Below, piece after piece: positions 44,522 to 54,936 of a DNA stretch of 64,000 bases. Numbering within the stretch: position 1 is the stretch's first letter; every line of letters begins with the position of its first letter. The DNA lies in assembly GCF_011397635.1 (NCBI RefSeq), contig NC_064762.1, positions 21,787,479-21,851,478 on the forward strand, written 5' to 3'. Under the pieces are notes generated by a model, which saw only the letters and a program-made list of their open reading frames with translations, was not told where the DNA came from and did no database searches. The position numbers and the translations under genes were made by a program. Source of the DNA: Epinephelus fuscoguttatus (taxonomy: Eukaryota > Chordata > Actinopteri > Perciformes > Serranidae).

Positions 44522-47177
44522 GTGAGACTTTATTACGCAGTGAATTTCCAAGCAGATATGTGGTGTTTAGAGAGAAGCTTCCTGTCATGTCAGCCAAAAA
44601 ACAGTAGAGATATTTTATGTCATTAAAGTTGTCTTTTATTAAGTAGCACAACATATCCAAACTTTAGAAACTGAAAGAAACTTGAAGCAATGACTTGTTC
44701 ACAAAGAAGTAAGAGCCCTCATTTAGGGAGCCCTAAACTCCTCTGCTTTTTGCCCCCTAACCAGAGAGGTCAGAGGTCAGGATCAGCTGGAAGTTTGCTC
44801 AAAGACACCTTAGCAGTCACACTTTGAATCTGTTTGATGGTCTCTCTAAATACTGAAGCCCATCATCTCTCGCTCTGCAACAGATCTCACATCCATCGTT
44901 AGCTCGAACCATCAGTCAGGGATCCACGTCCCCATTCAGCCTCCGGCCAGCCAGTACTTCTCCTCCATAGACCCCGGGATGAGCGACGCGTCCTCCATGA
45001 TGAGTTCACTAGGCAGCAGCAGCAGCAACAGGCATTCAGGCCAGCATCAGTTTCAGGACACCTTCCCAGGTAGTCACCACATGTAGGACTGTGTAACAGA
45101 CAGGAAACTGGCCCTGTCCAGCTCTCTGTTTTGGAGGTGTGAGACACCTGCACTGCATGCTCCTCTGGTTTCTGTTCTCTTTTAAAACCCTCATGTCCTG
45201 CTCATGTCTTTTAGGCCCGTATGCCGTCCTCACGAAAGACACCATGCCACAGACGTACAAGAGGAAAAGGTCGTGGTCGAGGGCAGTGTTTTCGAACCTG
45301 CAGAGGAAAGGGCTGGAGAAGAGATTTGAGATTCAGAAGTATGTCACCAAGCCAGACAGAAAGCAGCTGGCTGCCATGCTCGGGCTCACAGATGCTCAGG
45401 TGAGAAGCAGTGTTAAAGTTGCACAGGCGAAGAATTATGTGTACAAGGTGTGTTATTTTTGTCTCAAACATTCAAACAACAGGGTTTATTCTGCAGGCCT
45501 GCAAAAACAAATATGCAAGATAGCTTCCCTTTATTTTCTTATCTTATTTTATTTTACCTTCCAACCAATTTAATTTTTTGTATGGTTTTGTTGTAGTTTT
45601 ATTGTCATATGTCGTGTTATTTACTGTATGATAGTGCAGACTGTTGATTATTTACTTTGAATACAGGCCTCAGGAAGTAGTTGTTGCCCTGTGAGAATCC
45701 ACATGAACAATAGAACAATAAAACCGCAGGGCCGTGGCCAAGATTTTAGAAATACTGAGCTCATGAGCCCCCCAACCCCCCCTTAGAGTAACTGACCAGG
45801 CATAAAAAATAATCACATTTAGTTTTTTTTATTGTTTGGACTTTATATTTAACAATTCTGTTGGGTTTTTTTTAGTATAAATTATATTTTCTTACGTCTA
45901 AATGCTGCCGTCTTCACTCCTCAAGCACCTAAAAATATTTGACACCATATTAAATACCCATGGTGTGTGTAATCGGCCGCAGGATGCTAAATCTACAAAT
46001 TCCCAGAGATGCTGAACACTGACTCCAGTGTCCTCACGTAGCTCTGGCCCTGACAAACCAATGAAAAAATATGAAATTAAAACCTCCATATTTGAAGGAG
46101 GGTTGCATTCACATCATTTAGATCTATTAAAATATCATTTATAAGCCTCAAGGATTCAAAAACATTCTTACAGTCATTTTCCTATACAGGAAATTCACAT
46201 GTTTGCGACCTGCATTCACCCACAATAGCTTTTTGGTTAAAATAAATTCATAATATTTAACAATAGTGCCTCAGAGCTCCAGATTCAGATGTTTAATTTG
46301 AGTTGGCAAAGCTGCATCACAGCCGGTGCGGCCTGATTGGCTGAGAGACGTCCCAGTGAGATCTCACCATATCTCGAGCTGTTGTTTACATTTCATCACA
46401 CTGTACAAACGTCAGAGCCACTTAATCTCACCCAGCAGCATGTCAGCTGTACTGACACCGGACACAGATTATCTGATATTATCTCTATTTGTACGTAACG
46501 CTACATTTGGAAATAGATTTTGCTCACAGTAGCAAAATATTTCATATTTTTATCCCTTCAGGCCTCCTGAAATATGCGTATTTTTCTGTATTATAAGAGA
46601 CAGTAAAGAGTAAGCATTATATCCAAATATATTTAAAATAATGTGCTTATATTTCCCGTTTTATATTCCCTATAATAAGGCATATCCTGTGCATGAGACG
46701 TTGCGCAAATGTGACCTTGAAGTTCAAAGAAAATGTGGGACTTTAAATATAGGCATGCGTAAAAATGCTGCAGTTGTGTGTCACTGAATTACGCACAGGA
46801 CCACTGTGATAAAAGAGTGTCTGTGTGTGTGTTTCCAGGTGAAGGTGTGGTTTCAGAACAGACGCATGAAGTGGAGACACTCCAAAGAGGCCCAGGCTCA
46901 GAAGGACAAGGAGAAGGAGCAGACGGACAAGTGCGCGTCAGAGTCCGGCAGCAGGGAGCCAAAAGAGCCGGCGGAGGAGTCAGAGTGTGAGAGCGACGCG
47001 CGGAGCGAGTGCGAATCCGACGACGAGGCTCCGGAGGAGGAAAACTCTGACGGACATTTGGACATTAGCGAGCAAACGAACAAAACCAGCGTGATCATGA
47101 GCGGCAGCGGGCCGGCGAGCGGCGCGGAGGCGGCGGCCGCGGTCACAGACACGGAGGCCGCACAGATACTGATATGA
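44065..47177 (+). CDS. hlx1: H2.0-like homeobox protein HLX (spliced, 4 coding exons)
   Basis: Exons 44065-44521, 44884-45069, 45215-45399 and 46839-47177 have GT-AG borders and matching phases, joining to 1167 nt or 388 residues. HLX is a nuclear homeodomain factor needed in vertebrates for gut and liver mesenchyme and in blood lineages. The N-terminus has FYASNFSLWSAY (9-20), an eh1-like repressor motif FCIADIL (35-41), a His-rich run (61-67), and a second eh1-like FGIDRIL (131-137). The homeodomain spans 233-292 with Trp280, Phe281, Gln282 (position 50) and Asn283 (position 51) intact. The C-terminus is Ser/Glu-rich and ends AAQILI. It is about 100 residues shorter than human HLX because the Pro/Gln- and Gly/Ser-rich runs are missing. 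No defect was seen. Confidence 0.96.
44884..45069 (+). CDS. hlx1: hlx coding exon 2
   Basis: Acceptor CTGCAACAG ends at 44883 and donor GTAGTC begins at 45070. It encodes residues 153-214, starting DLTSIVS and containing QPPASQYFSSIDPGMSDASS, a Ser run and HQFQDTFP. This linker precedes the homeodomain and matches human HLX in position. Confidence 0.93.
45215..45399 (+). CDS. hlx1: hlx coding exon 3 (first two-thirds of homeodomain)
   Basis: Acceptor GTCTTTTAG ends at 45214 and donor GTGAGA begins at 45400. It encodes GPYAVLTKDTMPQTYKRKRS and continues through helices 1 and 2 of the homeodomain to LGLTDAQ (residue 276). The intron splits the homeodomain before helix 3 (VKVWFQNRR), as in other HLX genes. 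Confidence 0.96.
45400..46838 (+). other. hlx intron 3
   Basis: 1.44 kb. It contains a fragment of a repeat beginning CAGGGCCGTGGCCAAGATTT near 45729, related to one at 49744. No coding signal. Confidence 0.6.
46839..47177 (+). CDS. hlx1: hlx coding exon 4 (recognition helix and C-terminus)
   Basis: Acceptor GTGTTTCCAG ends at 46838. It starts VKVWFQNRRMKWRHSKEAQA and continues into an acidic Ser/Glu-rich tail, with the stop TGA at 47175-47177. Frame and phase agree with exon 3. The tail is GC-rich, unlike the flanking AT-rich intron. Confidence 0.95.
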   Translation: MKVWFQNRRMKWRHSKEAQAQKDKEKEQTDKCASESGSREPKEPAEESECESDARSECESDDEAPEEENSDGHLDISEQTNKTSVIMSGSGPASGAEAAAAVTDTEAAQILI

Positions 47178-47760
47178 AAGCAGCGTTATGAACATTAAAG
47201 ATAATTATTATTTTTTTGGGCAGAAGAACGACAGTGATGTTAAAACGCATCTGGAGTGTTAATGCAATAACAAGACATCTGCAACAAGTCAGGCCTGTAT
47301 CTGTCTAATTCCTGGGAACAAGTGGAGCATCAGCACAGTATTATTTGTTCAGTATTACACTTTATTTTAAGCCCAGACACAAAAGTAACAAGTTAATTTT
47401 ATTTTATTTTATCTATTTTTTTCCATCTCTGTTTAAGACTCCTATAATAAAACCACAGGCTATTTTTAAATGTTAAAAAACCCGACTTCCGGCCACCTCC
47501 AGTGTCTCCTTACTGTCGTTTTCCTCTCAAGAGCTTTGGTGTGCATCATGTTTTCCTCATCTGGAGGAAATAAGCGGTTGTGAATTTTTATTTTGTAGGT
47601 TATGAACCACTCGTTTTCACGTGATAAATGAAATCTCAGAACATCACAGCAGTGTTCATGTATTATGTGTTTTTGTTTTGTCTGGATATATAGATGTGCT
47701 ATTTTGTTAATAATAATTTGCACTGAAAATATTGTAAATAAAATGTTTCTTACTTTGAAA
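47178..47760 (+). other. hlx 3' UTR with two poly(A) signals
   Basis: AATAAA occurs at 47446-47451 and at 47737-47742. The second is followed by T/G-rich sequence and could define a UTR of about 580 bases; the first could give a shorter transcript. Which is used cannot be told from sequence. Confidence 0.5.
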
Positions 47761-48039
47761 ATCGGATTACGTTGCATTATTATTATCATTATTATTGCTA
47801 TAATATTATAGGAATTCTCAAGATCACTCATCAGGAGTCAATTATTTGTTGTAAATTGGCTTATTTTATTTTTGGTTTTAAAAATACTCTTTTAATTTTA
47901 TTTTATTGCTTTGTTTTTATTTGCTTTTACATTTCGTAAAAAAATTACGAGTCAACAATAATTTAAAATAAACAGGAAATCAGCAAGAAGTTGCATGCAC
48001 GTAAATACTGAACAAATAAATTAATAAATAATAATAATA

Positions 48040-48345
48040 ATAATAATATATATATATATATATATATATTGCAGCTTCCGTGCAAGATGTGGTGGTTTAA
48101 TAGGCTAAAAAAAATTTAAGTGGAAACTGCAGCTTCCCTGCGAGATGTGATGGTTTAATAATTTTTATTTAATTTATTTTATAAATTATTTAATTATTTA
48201 TTTTTATTTATTTATTTATTTTAAAGTGGAAACTGCAGCTTCTTTGCAAGATGTGGTGGTTTAATAAATAAATAAATAAATAAATAAATGTATAATTTAA
48301 AAAAGTGGAAACTGCAGCTTCTGTGCAAGATGTGGTGGTTCAATC
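48040..48345. repeat. Four-copy minisatellite-like motif joined by AT-rich microsatellites
   Basis: A motif of about 45 bases (GTGGAAACTGCAGCTTC, then TGCAAGATGTGGTGGTTTAA) has its GCAGCTTC landmark at about 48071, 48129, 48235 and 48314. Copies are separated by A/T tracts such as (AATA)n and (TA)n of different length. The first copy lacks its GTGGAAACT start. Confidence 0.8.
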
Positions 48346-49351
48346 CACACAAATAAATACTAAAAGTAACTTGTAAATATTATTTATAAATATGCAGATA
48401 GTCTAAATAAGTAATATGATTGTGGTGTGATTTTTACTTTTATTTAAAAGTATTAAAACAAAAAAGAAGAATTTAGAATAAACGTAATTTATTAGTAAAA
48501 CCAGTGGGGAACAATACGTTTTTTATTATTTGGGTCAATAGAAATGGAAAAACAGTGTAAAAAGTTGGAGTGGCCCGAATAATACCTCCATGATGAATGT
48601 ATACATCTTGTCCTTTAAGCACATTAATGTAACTCAGATTCCTGCGTGAGGATGTTGCGGCCCTGACAGCGCAGAAAGCGAGAGAAGAGGAAAAATAAGA
48701 AGCAGAAGAGTGTAATTTATAGTTTGTATACATTGACTGGCTCCAGATAGCAGCGACGACCCGGATGAGTATATTTTATGTATCCAGACGCAGATACAAT
48801 CAACATCTCGTCCTTTTATAGCGCTGCTCATAACCTCCCTCTGCAGCCCATGCACAGTCCTCCTCAGATCTCTTCTTAATGTGACTGAGAGAGGACCGTG
48901 CGGTGTTGAAATGTCATTTCCCAATCAGCCTTATGCTGAAGGTCAATGGTGACAGCTCAAGATTTATTCGACAGGAGAAATCTACATTATTGCTGCAACA
49001 GACGTCCAAATCGCGCACATGCGCAGCACAATTAAACCCCTTTAAGGATGTTTAATGACATGATGTCATGACTCGCTCCCTCCCTGTACATGTCTATTAA
49101 CTTTATCTGTGTCTGTCAGAGTAATTATATTTTATAAGTGCACGTAAATCTGATCATTGTCAGTCCTCTAACTGAGCTGCAGCTCTATTGTCTTCACACA
49201 GATCAATATTCACATGCAGTCATCATAATTGTCAGATAGGTTGCCCAATGTAAAAGAATTTCTTGTGCAAAACTGTGATGATTTATCCTGAGTAAGTGTT
49301 TTCCAAACCCAGCTGCAGGAAAGTGTCACAGAGATTGTGTAAGATAAGAGG

Positions 49352-49406
<55 letters not shown>

Positions 49407-49590
49407 TTATTCAAGAGCTCCAGTGGCTCCCACAGAATATTATCGTTCTGGGGGTTAATCTGCAACAATCTGCCTCAGCTATCAGGAGGTTTTATGATGG
49501 AAAAAATAACCCTGATGGAGTTTGGTGCAGCTTTCACTCAAGTTGAATTGGGTTTATATAAAATAAACAACTATTACAATGTCTCCTAAA
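48346..49590. other. Intergenic downstream of hlx
   Basis: A (GT)n run covers 49355-49403. About 48640-49060 is of mixed composition without repeats and could be conserved non-coding DNA. No gene signal. Confidence 0.4.
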
Positions 49591-49592
49591 CA

Positions 49593-51337
49593 CCAGTGCT
49601 GGAAGAAGTATGCAGATAAACTTCAGTAAATAGCCCTGCAGTCAAATCTTTACTTTAATGAATAAAAGTATTGGCATTAGATGGTGCTTAGAGAATAAAA
49701 AGTAAAAGCAGGCTGCTCATATTGCGGAGCTGCTTCTGTCAGCAGGGCCGTAACCAGGCTTTTAGAAATACTGAGGTCATGAGTTCCCAAATATACCCAA
49801 CACATTACTTATAGTGTGCATTTATGTCACTTTCATCTGCAGTTTCTTTCTATGTGGTTTTTGTCTACAATATATCATATGACCTGTGTCACATGACCTC
49901 TACACCAGTTCTTAAATTGCACACCTGATTCCATTGCATTTTACACCCTGATGGAGACTCTCTAGTTGAAATGTGTCGGTTTCTTCATGTATTAATAAAA
50001 GATTTTTAATGGTATACTATGGACTTTTACATTGAATGAGCTGGCCTGTTGTTTTTATCTTTAAGGTGTAGATTATTTTGGCTAAACAAAGAGTAGGTTT
50101 TTATATCTGATTTTTCATTTTTAATTTGAGTTAGTTGTGTAGCCGTAGTTGTAGTTTTTGAGCTGAACAAGTATATTTACTCAACATTTTAAATCGAATT
50201 TTTGTTTCAAATCTTTCTCTATATTGCTTGGAATAAATTCTGGCCAGTCTTTTATTTATTGGCCCAAAATTCAAATTTAAGTCAGATAGTACTATAATCA
50301 TAATACTTATCATGTGTAAGTTTTTAATTGTATAATTTATGCTCCACACACATCGCCAAAACACCCACATTTCTAGAAAAATAGGGGAGACCGGGGTCAG
50401 TTGGGATATTTTTTGTATCTTCATGAGATAATCTTCCCTCGCTCACAGACTGCTTCAGGGGCGTAACTAAAGACAGTGCAGGCAGTGCAGTTGCACTGGG
50501 GCCCGTGGGATGGAGGGGCCCATAGAGAGCGTGGTCCCTTGCAAGTGATTCAGATTGCCACCTTGAATTTATTCCTGTGTTCAAAGAGGAATAATGAAAG
50601 AAAGACTGTGCCTGATTTAAAAATGGTGCCACTATTTATGTCCTAAAAAGGCAAACCCATGTACGTCATGGTTTACTCTTTTATTTATTTATTTTTAAAC
50701 AGTCAGTAGCTAGTTAAAAGAAAATAATATGCTTTTTCTACATACACTTCAAAGTCTATAAATAAACTATATAAACAATTCATTTAAATGTATGTTGATG
50801 TCATCCAATCAAGTCTCTATTTGTGTCAAGACAATACATGCAATAACGTGCTGTAGGGTCCATCAAAGTAGTGTGCACGGGGCCCGTCATAACGCCCTTA
50901 CGCCACTGGACTGCTAAACACTAAACACTACTGATACAGACGTTTGCTAACAACACAGTTTTTTAGAGGTCAACCCAAACCTGAAAGGCACAATTTTGTT
51001 AAATGCATAAGAGTATATTTTCTCAAAATCTTGCCAGCACGTGTTGGTTGGGACGCCTCGCTCTCAGCTGAAAAAATATTATTTAAATTTTAAAAAGACA
51101 ATGCAGACCGTGGATTTGCAATGCCACTTATTCACTTGTTTTCCGTAAATTACTGAGATATGTAATTTGGCTTTCTCCCGAGTCTTCACTTCAGTGGCAG
51201 CTACCAGCTCACTGTGGCCATAGGTTTGTGTAGGTTATTGAGTTTGTTTCATTTTTGAAAACAAAAGAGTATTTTTACACTGTGGTGTTGCTACTTTTAC
51301 TTAAGTCAAAATTTCTGAGTACTTCCTCCACCACGGG
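49593..51337. mobile_element. Inverted-repeat element of the CAGTGGTGGAAGAAGTACTC family
   Basis: CCAGTGCTGGAAGAAGTATG at 49593-49612 is matched in inverse by the right end (TGAGTACTTCCTCCACCACG near 51316-51335), about 16 of 20. The 1.74 kb between contains a hAT with its own target duplication (50448-50916) and a fragment starting CAGGGCCGTAACC near 49744, both later insertions. From memory these ends are very common in fish genomes. Confidence 0.5.
50448..50916. mobile_element. hAT-type MITE with 8-bp target duplication
   Basis: Left end CAGGGGCGTAAC begins at 50456 and the inverse of CAGTGGCGTAAG ends at 50908, with two mismatches in 12. Flanks GACTGCTT (50448-50455) and GACTGCTA (50909-50916) match at seven of eight positions. 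The 453-bp interior holds no transposase. Confidence 0.8.
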
Positions 51338-53955
51338 TGCAGCTGTTCCTCAGGTTTAGTCCGCGCCACATAAAATAAACAACCTTTCCACAGCTTCACA
51401 GGAGGATGCAGATCATTTACTTATGTAAGAGTAACACCACCACACTATGACAATAATCTATTACAAGTAAAAGTAAACATTCTATGCAGAAAGTTAAATA
51501 TTATTGCTGGTCAAGATGGAGATAATGTGTATATATTATTTGGTATTTTAATCTATAACCATTATATTGTGTAAATATATGTAGTGTTTTTTATATGCAG
51601 TTTGTAGAGATATAGGTGGCTGAGTAAAAAGTATAAAGTAGCATAAAATGGAAAAACTCAAGTACCTCAAAACTGCACTGGATGTACTTTCCTCCACTGT
51701 CAAACATCATGACGTCATTTCTTCTGTTTACAACCTCTGCTGAACAATGTGAAAGAACAAAAACCCTGACATGCAGCATAATGTGATGGCTCTGTACTTT
51801 TCATAGCATTATATTTCCGTCAGGAAGCCCAAAGCCCTCTGGTATTTGTTGTCATGTTAGCAGCAACATCATAGTGAGTGACCCAAAAACCCGGACCACC
51901 ACACACTCCCTCCACTATGGGGTCCACTTTCCTCTCCTCCGGAAAGAGGACTGACCCCCCGAGAGCTGCAGTTTTTCCGTTTTAGCTTAGCATCTTGAAT
52001 TTCACTTTTCATTTTCCCCTTCTCCTCCTGGCTTTACAGTAATACCTGCTGCTGCTGCCTTTTGGAGTTATTTTACCCCCAAACTCACAGCACAGCTTCT
52101 CGTAAACCAACTCCACGGTTATGAAGTGGATGGCACTCGTCTTAATCTTCACTTTTAATTCACGCTGGATGAAAAGTTGTCAGAGTTATGATAGCCAGTT
52201 TCCATGGAAGGCAGTAAAAAGCCCCGGGCACTTTATCAACCCAATATTAACTGTTAAACGCTCACATATTAAATGTCTGGGTGGGTTGAGTCTCGAATTA
52301 TGCTCGAAAAGCTATAAATTACATTAGTATTTGCAAATGTACAATAACAATAACAATCCAAACGCTTAACATAATACTGAGAGGCCTTGATTTGTGAACT
52401 GTCCTAAGAACTTTTATGAGCAGGATAGGAGAAAGTCCATCTGGCCTGTATTTAATGTCAGCCTTTCCCCCTCCATTAAAAGCTGTCCTATACGTCCCTC
52501 TTGGCAACTCAGGACAGGGCAACCCATAAAACAAACCAGCCTTGCAGATTTCGCCAATATTTAACGCTTTGAAAAAGTAACTGTGTAAAACAAATTACCT
52601 CTGCGAGAGCAGAGGAGGGGGTTTCTGTCTGCGAGGGTTGAGGGATTAACGTGACTAAAAGCTGTGACGTCTCCGGCGCTTTGAGGCATTATCTGTGAAG
52701 TTGTTTGATAGGCTGATGGAGATTTCTCCACCATTGGCGTAATGCATCAGAAGAGGCCTTCGAGGCTGCAGCCCTGCCGGAGGGAGAGGGGGGCGACAAA
52801 GCTTCGACATAATTCAACAAGTGCTTGAGAAAGTGCAGCAGATAAATGCAGCGTGCAAGAACTTGGAGGCTTAGTTTGGTAATTCTGCTCCTTTGGGAGG
52901 TGATGACGGTGATAATGACGATGTGAACATCCCGAGAATATTGTTGTGAATTCACTTTAATGCAGCAGAGGAAGGAGTGCTCAGATCCTCATGTTAAAGT
53001 TGCGATACCACAGTGTAAAATACTCCACTGTGAGTACAAGTCCTGCATTCAAACCCTTACGTAACATACAAGTGTTATTATAGTCAAATGTGCCTAATGT
53101 GCCTTAAACTATGGGTGGATTATGACACAATGGGCCCCTGGGCACAGATATGGAAAAGACCCCTCCACCTCTCCTCCACAGACACACACAGAGTTCGTGG
53201 TGGTTTACATCTATTCGTGGTCATTTTGTGTCTCCTCAAGGCAATTTTGTATCTTTATTTGTGTCTTTTTGTATCCATTTTATACCTCTTGATTATTGTT
53301 TTCCACTTTTTATGTCATTGTTCAGTTACTTCACATCTCTTTGTGGTCTTTTTGTGTCTCTTCCTGGTTGGTATGTGTTAGTTTGAATGATATTTTGCAG
53401 GTGTGGGGCCAGGAGGGCCCTGACACTGGGCCAGTAATCCATTTATGTGCATTAGAATGATGTCTTCCAAATATACTATCGTCTCTCACGTCACTGGATT
53501 ATTATGTACCAACATGTATGAAGCATTTTAATGTTGTAGCTCTAAAGCTTTAACTGCTGTTTCTTCGACTAATGACGTGCTTGTGCTTGTAAACAAACAA
53601 ACATTTATCTGTTTAACCTGCAGGTGTTATTGTGGTGAACAACATTCTTGTACTGTTGTTGGAATTTTCAAATTTTCCCTCAGCACTGCATGAACGTACG
53701 CTGGACACCAATCTCCTCCAGCTTGCTTGCAATGTCACCAAATGCACGATCTTCTTACTCCTAACTGAGCAGTGCTTGTGTTTCATCAGTAGACCAAGCA
53801 CTCGCCATTCTCTTTGATTTTCTTGAGACATCGTGTGTATCTGCTGATTAACGATGATGAAGCCAATCTGACGTCACGGCATCCCGCCTGTAGGTAGTCG
53901 AGCAGGCTTTGGCTGAACTCCAGAGATGGTTCATTTTGTGTGTAACTTGGCACAT
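51338..53955. other. Intergenic downstream of hlx
   Basis: Further pieces of the CAGTGGTGG family lie at 51400-51705 and 52970-53060. About 52370-52960 is free of visible repeats and rather balanced in composition, a candidate conserved block. A repeat rich in TTTGTGTCTC-type phrases covers about 53100-53440. No gene was found. Confidence 0.4.
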
Positions 53956-54936
53956 TTAAAGGTCCAGTCTGTTGGATTTAAGGAGGATTAATAGGCAGAA
54001 ATGGAATATAATATTAATAACAATGTTTTCATTAGTTTATAATCACCTAAAAATAAGAACCATTGTGTTTTTGTTACCTTTGAATGAGCCGCACAAGCCC
54101 AACGAATCATCGCGCAGAAGAAAGCACGCATCTACTCCTTGATGAGAGGCTCATGCTCATGACAGTGTGAGATGTAAACATTAATGGCGTCCTCCTCGGC
54201 TGAGCTGTAACATTAGCTAGCGCTAGCTAGCAGTTGGTGCATACTTCCTTCTGCTTGGTGATACAGTTTGTCGGTGTAGTTTGGTAGAAAAAAATAGTTC
54301 CTACATGAAACTGCTCACAATAAGGTCTGTGGATTATCCTGAGTAACTGGATCATGATTTCTGGAAAGAGACATTGCTGATGACGTAGAATAATGACGAC
54401 AGATGAAGTTGATATTTTGTTGGCTTTCCGTTGAGTTGTGAAGTAACCAAAATCCAACATCTTCCAAACGTACCATGCCCATGTCACCTTGACGTCATAT
54501 ATGGACATTTCGACATGAGGTATGGAGACCGAAATCCAGCATCTACCCAATATCATGATGTTAACATCCAAGCAATGTAAGAGTCCAGTGTCTTTCTGGC
54601 GTCATATTGACATCTGGTGCTAGCTAGCTCAGTGTTGCTAGCTGAGCTAGCAGTAGGTGCATGTTTCCTGGGAAACTGCTAAGGAGGTCTGTGGATTATC
54701 TTGAGTAACCAGGTCAGGATTTCAGGAAAGAGACATTGCTGTTAAGTTTTTCAAATGTATTTTTTGGTGCTTTGTTCACCACAAGCTGAGTGCCGTTTAG
54801 TCCCATTATATTGGAGAGAAGGCAGACATCTCTACGGTCAATATCTCCAACACCAAAACAAGCTGGATTGATAAATAACACTAGAGGTAAGAGGAAAAAT
54901 ATGTTTTTCTGATTTTGGGGTGGACTGTTCCTTTAA
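53956..54936. mobile_element. TTAA-flanked MITE with internal direct repeat
   Basis: TTAAAGGTCCAGTC at 53956-53969 and the inverse of TTAAAGGAACAGTC ending 54936 form ends with two mismatches in 14, both bounded by TTAA. Inside, GGTCTGTGGATTATC-TGAGTAAC and GGAAAGAGACATTGCTG occur twice (about 54323-54380 and 54691-54742), preceded each time by GCTAGC-rich sequence. Confidence 0.55.

Noticed and set aside
44522..44607. Continuation of hlx exon 1 frame to a stop at 44605
   Set aside because: This is intron read-through: a GTGAGACT donor at 44522 and phase-matched exon 2 give the conserved HLX protein instead.
45729..45800. hAT-like end in hlx intron 3 considered as a complete element
   Set aside because: Only the left end (CAGGGCCGTGGCC) could be found; no matching right end or duplication, so it is treated as a fragment.
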